64,000 nucleotides of DNA from Pascua guehoae (lineage: Eukaryota; Basidiomycota; Tremellomycetes; Trichosporonales; Trichosporonaceae). Shown here one piece after another: positions 22,917-34,500 of the stretch (position 1 is the stretch's first letter; each line of letters opens with the position of its first letter). The DNA lies in assembly GCA_001600415.1 (NCBI GenBank), contig BCJX01000005.1:1279780-1343779 (forward strand), in the 5' to 3' direction. The notes beneath the pieces were generated by a model. The model saw only the letters and a list, made by a program, of their open reading frames with translations. It did not search any database and was not told the DNA's origin. The position numbers and the translations under genes were made by a program.

Positions 22917-24488
22917 GTCCAAATCTGTGAACACGTTGACGGCGGTGCGCGACGCCCCCCAAGTCATGGCATGGCCCAGAAGGACGAATTGAAAGAATGG
23001 CATTCAGAATCCACCTCGAGGACAATCAAACACGGAATGCAGCGAGAGGCGCCGACTAGGTTCTTTAAACACATGTTAGAATACACGAGCACCACAATGT
23101 ACATGATGCACAGAAGATGTACATGATGCACAGAAGCGTCGAGGGACCCATGGCCCGGCCTAGCTCCGCCCAGCCGCACGTCCGCTGCACTCACTGTCCG
23201 GCCGTCTCGCGGCCTCGCGGGCTTTGTGAGTGTAGATCCCGGTGTTCTCGAACGTAATGTGCAGGATCAGCTGTGACTGTAGGAGAGAGGGCGTGGGACA
23301 GGTTGAAGGAGGTGGAACAAGTAGGAGAAGAGTCGCCGTGACGCGTGAGATGAGTTGCACAGGATGTGTGGTGTTCCAGAAGGCCATTTGGTTCCGCTTC
23401 TGCACCGGCCCCACCACTGGCGGTACCAGCAACTTGGTTGATCTCAACACTCTGCAACATGTAACTCACAACCCGACCATCACCGATGTGCGACGCGCCG
23501 CTGTGTGATCCCATGACGCTCTGTTTATCCCCACCCTTCGATGTTCTGGCCACTCGGGGCACATGAGCAAATGACGCGCAAGGGCGGCGACCTATCTAGA
23601 GAGCCGTGAAACGCTTTGCTCCCAACGGAGCACACGACGCAATCGCTAAACGTGCACCTCCTGCACTCCTTGCATTTGCCTGTCGTTAGGGATTTGTGGT
23701 GCGTGGGGTACGGTGAGTGGGCGAGGGGGTTTACAGGGGTTGGAATGTGTTGGGTGCTTCACAGCTTGACGCCCAGAGGGCAGTCGATCTGTCGATCCCC
23801 TTGAGCACCTCTCCCCTTTCGTTTCACATTACGCAGATGACCCGCCACCGCCCTCTTGGCCTGAAAATAGAACGGGAAATGCCTCCGGGTGCACTCTCCA
23901 AACGTGGCGGCGCAAGGGGAGCCCACCCAGTGGCCAGTGGCCAGGAGGGGAAGAGGGGGCTTCTAACCGTCCTGCAGCGTCTCGTCTCCCTTACCATGAG
24001 CCCGTAACCACTACTCTCCACAACGCTGGCCGGAAACATTCTCTCCATCCATGTCGCCACCATCAGACAGCCCAACCCACGGCCCAGCTCTCTAGCGCAT
24101 TGAAACGCGGCGCACACCCTGCTGACACGAGTATGAGGTTTACACCTAGTCAAACCCGGGTGGCATCAATGATAAGCCTGTCCCAGCCACCGCGAGACCC
24201 CCTCGCGCGCCCCCGAACGACACATGTCCGTCTCGTGTCGCATCCACCAGCGGGCGTGTCTGACATGGGCTTCTTGTTTCGCACACTTGTGGAGCCGCCG
24301 CTCGATGTGCGCAGCAGAGTGGGGATTGCTCGCTGCAGCTATATGTTTCTCATGCTCTACTCCGTCACAATCCACCCCTACGCGCCCCCTCCATGATCCC
24401 CTCCGGACCACCCTTGTCGCCCCCATTCCAACCCCCCCTCCAGCCTCGGAGCATACTAACCCGCCGGACCCTACCGGCAGCAAGCACA
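22917..24488. other. Intergenic region
   Basis: No supported gene between the giant protein and the chitosanase gene. A 19-bp direct repeat (TGTACATGATGCACAGAAG) lies near 23098-23137. The rest shows no coding bias on either strand. Confidence 0.45.
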
Positions 24489-24496
24489 TATATAAA
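24489..24496 (+). promoter_or_regulatory. TATA box
   Basis: TATATAAA lies 314 bp upstream of the chitosanase ATG and upstream of the whole palindrome array. If it is used, the palindromes are transcribed as part of the leader. Confidence 0.5.
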
Positions 24497-24546
24497 CCCC
24501 AGCGCTAGCGCCAATGTCCCAACTCATTCCCATCTCATCTCTTTAC

Positions 24547-24773
24547 GTGTCTGGTACACACCCCCGCTCTACAAACCCGACTGGATTCGGCAGTGTCTGC
24601 GACACTTTAACAAACCACAAGCACCAACTACCACAGTGTCTGGTACACTTGGACCATACAATCCTTGACCCACCTCGGCAGTGTCAGTGACACTTTAACG
24701 ACTCTCTCTTTCAGCGTCTGTGACGCTTCGACCTCGACTCGACTTCTCGATCTCGCTTCCGTGTCTGTGACAC
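24547..24773 (+). promoter_or_regulatory. Array of six 13-bp palindromes upstream of the chitosanase gene
   Basis: Six copies of GTGTC-NNN-GACAC type lie at 24547, 24593, 24636, 24681, 24714 and 24761. Forms are GTGTCTGGTACAC (twice, imperfect), GTGTCTGCGACAC, GTGTCAGTGACAC, GCGTCTGTGACGC and GTGTCTGTGACAC. In the fifth copy both arms change together (GTGTC/GACAC to GCGTC/GACGC), keeping the symmetry. Copies 2 and 4 are followed by TTTAAC. Start-to-start spacing is 46, 43, 45, 33 and 47 bp. The array may be a dyad binding site for a transcription factor or a series of short RNA hairpins in the leader. Confidence 0.8.
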
Positions 24774-24809
24774 GCTTTGCTTGGACCCGACTCCACTCCC
24801 ACTTCCATC

Positions 24810-26834
24810 ATGATCCCCGTACTCGTTTCCCTCGCCCTCCTCGGCACGCTTGCGCAGGCGCAACAACCCGTCCCGGCTGGCCTCAAGGCTTTCAAGGAGA
24901 AGGTTTCTCAGGGCGAATGTCAAAATGTCATTGCGTCCGGGTACAATGGCGGCGAAAGCGACGGCGATAATGGTGAGTACCACCCCGGTTCAATCAATCT
25001 TGTCCTCACCGGTCGTCCCTTCTGCACACACTAACACGCAGTCTACTGTGGCGACATGCTCGACAGCAAGGGCGTCATGTACACCAAGGGCACGGCCTCT
25101 GGCAAGCTCTCGAACATGGACACGGACTGCGACGGCGCGGGCGGCACCGAGGGCTCTGCATGCGGCAACGACCCGAGCAACCAACCGCAGACTGCGTTCC
25201 AAGACCAGGTCAAGTCGTACAGCGCTGGCATTCCGGACATTTCGGCACAAAACATCCCCTACGTCGTGTTTGGCAACGAAGACTACGACCCGACAAAGGA
25301 TGGCATCGAGCCCCTCAGCGTCATGGCCGTCGTGTGCGGCGACAATCTCGTCTTCGGCGTGTGGGGCGACACAAACGGCGCAAAAACCACGGGCGAGGCG
25401 AGTATTTCGCTCGCCCAAATGTGCTACGGCGACAGCATGACGGGCAACAATGGCCACGCCGAAATGGACGTCCTCTACCTCGCCTTCAAGGGCAAGGAAG
25501 CCGTCCCCGGCGACGCCGCCGCGTGGGGCACAACAGACCCCAAGGAGTTTGAAAAGAGCATTTCCGACCTCGGCATGAAGCTCATCGCCGGCCTCACGGG
25601 CGACGCCGACACCGGAGCCGCGTCCGGATCCGCGTCCAGCGCCACGCCTTCGTCATCCGCAGGCTCGTCCGCTGGCTCTGGCTCCTCGGCAGGCGCAGGC
25701 TCCTCCACTGCCGCCGCCGGCGCCTCGTCAAGCAGTGGCGCCGCTGGCTCGGCCGGATCGGGCGGCTCCAGCGCCCCTGGTGGTGCCGCGAACCTCGCTA
25801 CCACCGAGGGTGGCGGCGACGAGGGCGAAGACTGCGACGAAGAGGACGAGGGCGACGAGGGCGATGACGGCGACGATGGTGGCGACGAGGGCGAAGACGG
25901 CGACGATGGCGACGACGGCGACTGGGACGAGGGCGACGACAGCGGCGACGACGAGGGCGGCGACGACGGTGGTGACTGGGGTGGTGATGACGGTGGCGAC
26001 GGCGAAGGTGACGACGAGGGCGACGACGGAGGTGACGACGGTGGCGACGATGGTGGCGACGGCGACGACTCTGGCGACAACGGCGACGACTCGCAGGCCG
26101 CCTTTTCCGCCCGCCACGTCCGGCGGGGCGACGATTCCGAGGATGAAGGCGTCTTCAACAAGATCATGGACAAGGTCGGCGGCCTGTTCGGCTTTGGCGA
26201 CCTCGAGTCCAGGCAGGTCGACGCCGGCGCCGACCCCGCGGCGGCTGCTGGCTCATCTGGCTCCTCGGCTGGTGCAGGCTCCGCGACCGCTAGCGCCGCT
26301 GCCGGCGCGAGCGGCTCGGCCGCCGCGGGCACCCCGGACGACGGGATGGAGGAGGTCGAGGAGGAGTACGACTGCGACGAAGGTGCCGATGCCTCCGCTG
26401 GCGCTTCTGGCGCTCCCGGCGCTTCCCCTTCCCCAGACGCTGCCGTTGGCGCATCCGCCACACCCGACGACGGCATGGAAGAGGTCGAGGAGGAGTACGA
26501 CTGCGGCGAGGACGACGCCGCCGGCTCGGGCGCACCGTCGGCACCCGCTGGTGCAGACGCCGGATCCACGGGCGGCGCGGCCCCCTCGCCTGCTGGTGCA
26601 GACGCGACTGCGGCTGCCCCCTCTCCCCCGGCCGGCGCCAGTGCCTCCCCCTCTGCGGCTGGCGGCGACGCTGCCGCCCCCGGCGACGCACAGGCGGCCT
26701 TTAGCGCTGTGAAGCGCGACAGCTGCCCGACAGAGGACGACGACGAGGACGACGACGAAGAGGACGGAGGCGACCAAGGCCACGATGGCGGCGAGGGCGG
26801 CGAGGGTGGAGAAGGCGACCAAGGTCACGAGGGT

Positions 26835-26897
<63 letters not shown>

Positions 26898-27164
26898 CAC
26901 GACCACCGCAAGCGCGACAGCTGCCCGTCCGAGGGTGCCGACGAGGATGACGAAGACGACGGTGGCGACGAAGGCCACGATGGCGGCGATGGCGGCGACG
27001 GAGGCGACGGAGGTGAAGGCCACGAGGGCGGCGAAGGCGAGGGCCACGACCACCGCAAGAGGCGCGGGTACGGCGACGCGCAGCGCTTCTTCAGCTCGGG
27101 CGGCATGCGCCGCCGCTGGCAGCGCGTGCGCCGCGGCCGCGACGTCGGCGGCCTCCACAGTTAA
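24810..27164 (+). CDS. Secreted GH75 chitosanase with long acidic/Gly-rich tail, two exons
   Basis: Exons 24810-24972 and 25042-27164 give 761 residues. A signal peptide (MIPVLVSLALLGTLAQA) precedes a GH75 endo-chitosanase domain (about 20-250). Its marks are VYCGDM, the NMDTDCDG block with an acidic residue expected in catalysis, YVVFGNEDYD, PLSVMAVVCGDNLVFGVWGD and GEASISLAQMC. GH75 enzymes hydrolyse chitosan; basidiomycete yeasts of this group make chitosan-rich walls, and degraders of external chitosan also use them. The other 500 residues are far beyond the usual 230-300-residue family length. They consist of Ala/Ser linkers, long Gly-Asp/Gly-Glu runs, two copies of DDGMEEVEEEYDC and several dibasic sites. 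Two of these, at about residues 610 and 677, are followed by DSCP(T/S)E. The tail stays in the domain's frame throughout. Confidence 0.9.
25812..26095 (+). repeat. GGCGACGA(C/G)-type coding microsatellite
   Basis: Imperfect 3-9 bp iterations of GGCGAC/GACGAG encode Gly-Asp-Glu runs of the chitosanase tail. A similar array (GGCGAG, almost perfect) lies at about 26780-26900. Confidence 0.8.
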
Positions 27165-28634
27165 GTGGCGGTCGAAGTGGGGGTTCTAGCACATATCATT
27201 CATAGACATCGAGGCGAGGGGCTGGCCCCTTGCACTGCATGTATCGCGCATGTATCTTTGAACTCGAATGGCAGGGCCAGGTGAGGTAGGACTGTGGGAG
27301 TGAGTTGGGGGCTCTTGGATGGGCACCCGTGTCTTTGGTGCCACCTTGCTACTTTGCTCCTGCGGGACCTCCTGCGGAATGACTGATGGCGAGCTCGACA
27401 TGGTCTTCCACTGGCATTTCTAGTTTACGACCCCAGACACGGACGAGTCTGGAGACGAATGACGCAGTCCCCGACCGGAAGCACAGCGGAGAGCGCAGAG
27501 GTATAACCAGTGTTCATTAGGCATTACACACACATTAGCTCTCAGCATATTGTCAACAGCTGGCGTAGCAGGACCTTGATCGTTGCATTGGTGCCACACT
27601 GCCGTCTGCCACTATCCCACACCCATCCACCTCAATACCAGCCAGCTCGCATGTGTAGCGACATTTTGCATCCGCCTTGGGGTGGAGACAGGAGGATGGA
27701 GCAAGTGCGGCCCTGCCATGGGCCTCAGGAACCCCTCCAGGTCTCCCTCAGTCTGAGCCATGAGCCATGAGCCAGGAGCCAGGAACCAGGAGGCCAGGAG
27801 GGATGCATACAGGGCACCAGATGCCAGACAATAATGAACGACGACATGGGACACGTGCGACGCGCACTCCAAAATTCAAAGCGCCGTACGGGCCAGCTTC
27901 CACGCCAAGGTCCACGGTCCAATGTCAAAAGGTTCACCAAACCCAACCTCAGGGGTGAAATGCCTTAGAGCCTCAGGCTTTGCGCCTGCTTGCCATGACT
28001 GTCAAGGCTGAAAATTGCCGCCAGTGGAATATTTGCCCCTACCACCCCTCTGACCCCTCTGACCCCTCTTGCTCTGGCCGCCCCACTGGCGCTGTATCAC
28101 ATTTCGGGTCGGCGCGCCTCGCTTCCACAGAGCAACAACCAGAGCCACAGCCAGAACCGATTTGGCAACCGCTCGCAAGCTGGCTTTAGCGCGCTGCACC
28201 CCACTTGCACTGCTGGCGCGGAAAAAATCTGGGTGGCGGCCCCAGGATGCAGGCTGGACGCGGCATGTCTGGCTGGGGTTTGTAGTAGGTGGGTGGGTGC
28301 AGGGGGTGGCCAGTGTAAAGGCAGTCTACGAGACCGGGCCGATCAGGCCACCGGCGGCCATCAGTTGGCTCCGTCACGCCACGCTCGTACGCCTGTACGC
28401 CTGCCTGGTGGGACGACTCTGGGCGGGGCATGCACCCGAGTGTTTCTTGCTGGCCACACTCGACTGTACCGATCCACCCCGCCGATCCGATCTCGTCCAG
28501 TCTCGTGTACTCTGACCACCTCGTCCAGTATCACTCTTATCAACTCGACATTGTTGTCAAAACTACTTTGCGCGTTGTCTGGTCTCTCCCTCGTCCCCGC
28601 TCTTTACCACCTCTACTCTGCTCCACTCGGCCCC
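27165..28634. other. Intergenic region
   Basis: No supported gene. Short duplications occur (GAGCCATGAGCCATGAGCC near 27756-27776; CCCCTCTGA three times near 28043-28070). The last 130 bp are pyrimidine-rich, as in a promoter/leader. Confidence 0.45.
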
Positions 28635-28639
28635 NNNNN
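28635..28639. other. Assembly gap (5 N)
   Basis: Five N bases 15 bp upstream of the start codon of the small membrane-protein gene. The true length of the missing sequence is unknown, so the leader of that gene may be incomplete. Confidence 0.98.
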
Positions 28640-28654
28640 CCGGGCGCACCCACA

Positions 28655-29215
28655 ATGTCCGCCCCAACCCCGTCCCCGCACCTCGCCAACCGCGGCGCCC
28701 CCCTCCCCTCGCTCTGGATGCGCTTCACCATGTCGGCGTCCTTCCTCTCGTGCGCCCTGGGCCTCTTCCCCTTCCTCCTCATCGGCCTGCTCCTGCGCGC
28801 CGTCTTCCACCCCTTCGCCGCAGCCTACGACTGGTGGACCGCGCCGCGCAAGAGCAAGAAGAGCAAGAAGGCCAAGCGCGTCACCCCCGCAGCGGGCTAT
28901 GCCAACGGGTACGCCAACGGTCTCGCCAATGGAACTGTTGTCCCCAACGGTGCTGTCCCCAACGGCGCCGCCCTTAACGGCAATGGTGCGGTTGCGCCCA
29001 CGATCACGCACACCAAGCCCTCATCCTCGCCCGAGCCCAAGAGCCGCAACTTTTCATCCGCGGCCGCCAGCCTCGCAAACTACCCCCTCCTCGCGCCCGA
29101 GAACGGGCGGCGCTCGCGCACGTCGACGCCCACGTCGGTCTTGAGCAGTGCCAGCAGCGGGCAGAGCGCAAGTGCCGAGCTGGCGGCGGACTGGCGCCGG
29201 CGGCCGAGTGCCTGA
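28655..29215 (+). CDS. Small single-pass membrane protein, function unknown
   Basis: 186 residues in one exon. The ATG has a good context (CCCACAATGTCC). Residues about 26-55 form one long hydrophobic segment (FLSCALGLFPFLLIGLLLRA), followed by a basic patch (PRKSKKSKKAKRV) that should stay cytosolic. Next comes an Asn-Gly-rich linker with repeated NG pairs (GYANGYANGLANG), then a Ser-rich tail. No family recognised. A second NG-rich linker of this style occurs in the HMG-CoA reductase of this window. Confidence 0.6.
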   Translation: MSAPTPSPHLANRGAPLPSLWMRFTMSASFLSCALGLFPFLLIGLLLRAVFHPFAAAYDWWTAPRKSKKSKKAKRVTPAAGYANGYANGLANGTVVPNGAVPNGAALNGNGAVAPTITHTKPSSSPEPKSRNFSSAAASLANYPLLAPENGRRSRTSTPTSVLSSASSGQSASAELAADWRRRPSA

Positions 29216-29218
29216 GTC

Positions 29219-29395
29219 GCGCCGAGCGCAGCGAGGCGGGACGAGGCGGGACGAGGCGAGGTGAGGTAGGCGAGGCGATGTGAGGCGGGCGAGGCAGGCG
29301 AGGCGATGTGAGGCGGGCGAGGAGCAGCTGGCTGAGGCAGGCGGAGGCGAGCTGAGGCGGGCGAGGCAGGCGAGGAGCAGCGGGTTGACGCGAGC
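29219..29395 (+). repeat. GAGGCGGGCGAGGC-type minisatellite
   Basis: About 175 bp made of diverged units around GAGGCG(G/A), including longer duplicated blocks such as GATGTGAGGCGGGCGAGG. It begins right after the stop codon of the small membrane protein gene. Confidence 0.75.
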
Positions 29396-30424
29396 TGCAG
29401 GGTGGTGGACCGGAGGAGAGACAAGGCGCGGAGGCGAGGCGCGTCGGGCGTGTCGAGCCGGCATAGCGAGGCGCCAGGCGACGCAAGGGACGACACGCCG
29501 TGTCAATCTCGCAATCGTGATCGGACAACGAGCAATCGTACCGGGGTACCGAGGCACCGAGGATACCGCGAGGATACTACGAGGAATACGGAATACGAGA
29601 ATACGAGACGACAGCGAGCGGTTGTGATCAGTTGCGATCGGCGCAAACGGGCGAGTGATCGAGCTCTGCCAGACCACTTTGACACCCGGCGAGACGCGAA
29701 CAAGCCCATCCTGCACTGCACTGCGATGAGGATGACGGCAACGACGACGTCTGATCGAATGCGTACGGCACGGCGTACGACGGCGCGTCGTCCTCGCTCC
29801 GCCGCTGCTGGTTCCTCTCCCAGATCGTTACGCACGCCGACGCGGCGTCCTCGTCCTCGTCCGTCCTCGTCCGTCTGCGTCCGTCTACGCCCCGCCCTCG
29901 TCCGTCCTCGTACGCCCTCGCCGCGCCCCATCCTCCACGCACCGCTCTCGTCCGCGCCCAGTTATCGACCCATTCTTCCTCGCCCCACTCTCATCCACGC
30001 CCCACTCCTTCCCCCCCCCCCTGCCGGACCGAACCTCGCGTCCGCGCCGACCATACCACGACTGGGATACCCGGGATACCCGTAGCGTGTAACATTATCA
30101 TGTCGCGTGCAGGTGCGAGTGCAGATGCAAACGCGGTTGCAAGGTGCGAGTGTGCGAGTGTGCAAGCTATGAGCCCCCGTGTATGTGCGGGCTCAGGCTG
30201 GGGTTGGGTCGGTAGCATGAGTTGTGCGGGGGGTTACGCAGCGGAGGGTGAGGGTGTGAAGGTGCTGGTGCCGATGCCCTTGTTGTGTACTGGTTATGCT
30301 GCTGGTGTGCCGTTGCGTGCTGGGTGCTCTCGGTGTGCTGTGCTTTGTTGTGCTTTCAGGCTCTCGTTGCCCGTGGCACTGCTTGCTGCTGTGCCGTTGT
30401 CATGGTTGCCGCGGGCTGTGCTGT

Positions 30425-30510
30425 TGTGTGCTGCTTGCTTGCTGCTTGCTGGCTGTTGCTTGCTGGCTGTTGCTTGCTGGCTGTTGCTTGCTGGCTGCTG
30501 CCTGCTGCCT
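30425..30510 (+). repeat. 14-bp minisatellite CTGTTGCTTGCTGG
   Basis: Three near-perfect copies plus flanking degenerate TTGCTGCC/TGCTTGC units. Non-coding. Confidence 0.8.
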
Positions 30511-31067
30511 GTCCCTCCGCAGACGCCTAGCCCCCACCACCAACGAGCCACAATCTGCTCGCTACGAGAGAGCTACGCCCCACGCCCGTGCTCGTCGGTC
30601 GGCGGCCGCCCCCCAAGCCCAGTCGACGGGCGTGCGCCGGTGGGCACAAGCGGCGGGGGAGTCGCGCATGGGTCGTGCGGTCGCAATCTGGGTGGCGCGA
30701 GTGCGTCGCGGCGGTTGCAGCGGAAGGCGGCGTAATCAAATACGGGTACGCAGGCAGTGTTGCTACGCCATCAGTCATGGTCGAGCAGAGTTCAGCACGG
30801 TGAAGAGAAACAATGTCAACAAGTCGAGAGAATCAAGATGCAAGATGCAAGGTGTACAAGTGAAACCCAACCAAACATGTACCATGCGCCATGTATGCTG
30901 CCTTCCTCGCGACGGGCGTTCCCAGGCGTGTGTGGTGTGGGGGCCGTGGGACATGGCGACGTAGGCCTGTTCCACGGTCCGATGTCGGAATAATGCCGCC
31001 GAGGTTTGGATGACCGAGTCGGACTCGGGATAAACATCGCTTTGGGCATGCTGTTGGGCAGGTTGAC

Positions 31068-31136
31068 ATTGAGCACGGAGCACGTTGAACACGTTGAGCA
31101 CGCTGTTGAGCACGTTGAGCGCGCTATTGAGCACTG
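31068..31136 (+). repeat. GAGCACGTTGA degenerate tandem repeat
   Basis: About six diverged units of GAGCACG(T/C)TGA between 31068 and 31136. No gene or promoter role evident. Confidence 0.65.
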
Positions 31137-31518
31137 CTCCAACTCAAAGTGTGGCTCCTGTCTCCACCCCGAGCAGGCTCGCATCCACACACAAGCTCAT
31201 CACCCATCTCTGACGTTCCCACCGCCATTCTGGCCACCACTTGACCACAACTCAGCCCCCACTTGACCACCACTCAGCCCCCACTCCACCACTCCAGCCT
31301 CAAACCACCCAATACCTCCCGCAACACGCAGTCATTGTAACAAACCATGCCATGTGATGTATCGTTGCCGCCCCCCTAGCGGGTTGCCGCGGTGCTGATG
31401 CTACTAGCGATGTAACCAAGTAGTATGTCGTAATAAAACTCCCCTAAACTCTCTCTCCCTCACTCCCTCTCCGCCACCCAACCTCCCCTCACCCTCTCTC
31501 CCCCTCCCCCAGACTCCA

Positions 31519-34500
31519 CTACTGCCCAGGCCAGCTCTCTCTCAGCTTACTCGGCGACACGCGCGTGGCCGAATTTGGACTGATGGAGCGCTTTTTCTGC
31601 ACGAGCCGCTGCTCGCCCGCGGCGCGGAGAGGCGTCATGCCGCCGCCAAACGGCGTCATCGTACCCGGTGTCGCGGGCACCGAGCGGTTGTGCTGCATGT
31701 GCGCCTTGATCAGGTGGCCAGCTGCAAGCGCTGCCATGAGCGACAGCTCGCCGGCCATGACGGCGGCGCTGATGATGCGCGCCAGGCGCTGCGAGTTGGC
31801 GCCGGGAGTCGTTGGGTGCGCGCCGGCAATGCCGAGCATGTCGAGCATGGCACGCTGGGGCGACAGAATCGTGCCGCCGCCGACGGTGCCGACCTCGATG
31901 GAAGGCATTGAGCACGTGATGAGCAGGTCCTGGCCGTTGTTGATACTGTCCAGAGTTAGTTAATGTCGTTTTGGGAAATACAGCATTTGCAACTCACGGC
32001 TCCATAAGGGTAATGCAGTTTGAGCTCTCGACATTCTGCGCTGGGTCCTGACCGCAGGCGAGGTACATGGCAGTAAGAATGTTGGCAGCGTGCGCGTTGA
32101 AGCCACCGATTGAGCCCGCCATGGCCGAGCCAATCAGGTTCTTCTTCATGTTCAGGTTGCACATTTCCTTGACAGTCGTCTTGAGCACAGTCTTGACAAC
32201 GTGGCCGGGGACAATACCCTCGGCGACGACGCTCTTGCCGCGGCCCTCGATCCAGTTGATGGCAGCTGGCTTCTTGTCCGTGCAGTAGTTGCCCGAGAGT
32301 GCGAGAACGTCCATGTCGGGGTAGCGGCGCTGCAGCGTCTCGAGTGCCTTTTCAGTGCCCTTGGAGATCATGTTCATGCCCATGGCGTCACCCGTGGTCG
32401 TCGAAAAGCGCACGTAGAGCGTGCGGCCGGCAAGAGCAGTCTTGAGGCGCTGGAGACGGGCAAAGCGCGAGGTCGAGTTGAAAGATTCGCGCAAAACGTT
32501 GAAACCTTCGTCCGAGTCGATCCAGACCTTTGCCTCGGCAGCCTGCTTGACGCTGGGGAAGTCGATGGCCGGGCCACGCGTCATACCGTCGTGGGTAAGA
32601 ACCGTCGTGACACCGCCGCCTGCATTGAGCGCCTTGCAACCACGCGAAGTGGAAGCAACAAGGGTGCCCTCGGTCGTCGCCATGGGAATGTGGAGAAGCT
32701 GGCCATCAATGTTCAGAGGACCCGCAATGCCGACAGGAATGGGCATGTAGCCAACAACGTTTTCGCAGCACGCGCCGATAATCTGCTGGTAGTTGTAGTC
32801 GTTCATGGGAAGGAGCGACGACTCGAGGCTCGACGTGAGCGACGCGCGCGAAATGACGGCACGGCGGATGCGGACGGCACGCTCAAGGTTCTTGAGCGTC
32901 TTTTCAAGCGCGTACGGAGCAATCTTGCCCTTTTGGACCAGGAGAATCACCTCTTCGTCCGAAAGGTTGGCAGCGCCAACACCACCGGCAAAGATTTCAA
33001 CGCATTCTTCGAGCGAGCGGAGACCAAATGCCGGTGGGTTGGACGAAGAGTCGTCGTCCGACTCGCTCTTGCTGACAATGTGCTCCGTAATGATCGGAAT
33101 AGGTGCCACACCGTTGGCAGCGCCGTTGGGAAGGCCGTTGGCGTGGCCGTTGACCAGGGTAGAGTCTGACTGGCTCGCAATCTGTGTGCTCTTGGGGGTC
33201 TTGTCGCCCTCGGTGGTGTGGCCGTTTGACAGCGACGGGTTGGTCCGGTGACCGTTGGGAAGATGCAGGCGGGCATCGGCGGCGCGCTGTGCACGGTAAC
33301 GCTCAAGCGACGACGGCGAGCGCTGGCGGCGGCGGGGCTGGTCGACAGCCTCAAAGACGCCAATGAGAGCCTGTGCAGCGGCGGCCACGGGACCCTTGCC
33401 ACCAATCGAGTTGGACGCAATGCCCTTGAGCAGGTAACCGTTGAGGAGAATGCTAATGCTGAGGGCAACGACAATCCACTTGGAAAGCACCGGGTCGCCG
33501 ACAAGTGTGGTCCACTCGGACATAAAGTTGTCAATCGTGTCGATACGCGACGGACCGTGGCTATCCTGAGCCATGACAATGTGTGTGGGCGTAATGATTT
33601 GCACAATCATGTCCGTGTCGGCAGGCAGCGACGAGTAGAGAGCGTCGAGGAGCGGCGCAAGGTTGGTCGAGCGCGAGTCCATACGCGGAGCCGGGGTCGA
33701 GTGGGTCGAGTGGCGCTTGAGTGCAGTCTGCTCTGTCAAGGTTGTGCAGAGGTTGAGCAGGTGGAGGACAATGAACGAGATGATCAGGAAGAGCTTGAGG
33801 CGGGCCATTGGGTTCTCGGGCTGGCCGTCGACCTTTGGCTGCTTGCCGCCACCCCAGAACGACAGGCGCGACGGGCTGGGCGAGTCGCTAGGGCTCGACA
33901 GCGAGACCTGGCTGGCGGTGCGCTTCAGAGTGGCCTTGGCGCGACGGTTGCCACGAATCAGTTTGATACGGTGGACCTCGACCATGACGCTGAGAACGGC
34001 GACAAAGAAGGTGAAGAGGAAGATGCCGTCGAAAGCCATCAGGATCGCGGCAAGGTAGCAGAACTCGCGCAGGCCACCAATGCCGCTCGCAGCGCCCATG
34101 GACAGGACGATAATCTCGAGAGCGTAGTCGCGGACAATGCTCATGCCTGCCTTGCTGACCGCGTCGACAACAATCTGCTTGGCAGCAACGGGAGCGACCC
34201 AGCGGATTCCCTTGCCGTCGGCGAGCTTTTGCAGACGCTCAAGCGGCGCAAGCTCGCGGTGCAGCGCGCCGAGCTCGAGGCCAGCCGGGTTGGGCTCCGA
34301 GCTAAAGTCGTCGACGGGCGTCAACTCGGGCGACGAGGGAACGGGCGAAATGTCGGGGTGCTCAAAGACGAAACGCGCCAGGCGGTAGGGCTTGTCAAAG
34401 CCGACCGTAATGACAAGGAATGGAATGGCCTCGGACAGGACAATGGGGTCGATGGGCACGTTGAGCACGTAGGCGCAGAGAAGAGCAACAAGGAAGGCAA

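Larger units (their letters stand above)
29216..31518. other. Convergent intergenic region rich in simple repeats
   Basis: No supported gene between the small membrane protein and HMG-CoA reductase. The composition is made of several G/A- or C/T-biased low-complexity blocks, listed separately, that open long but meaningless frames. Confidence 0.5.

Noticed and set aside
26253..27158. 301-residue hydrophobic minus-strand frame
   Set aside because: Antisense of the Gly-Asp/Gly-Glu tail of the chitosanase. The apparent Ala/Val membrane helices are an artefact.
29219..31136. CRISPR array or structured repeat locus
   Set aside because: Repeats are simple, diverged and without spacers of even length; the genome is fungal.
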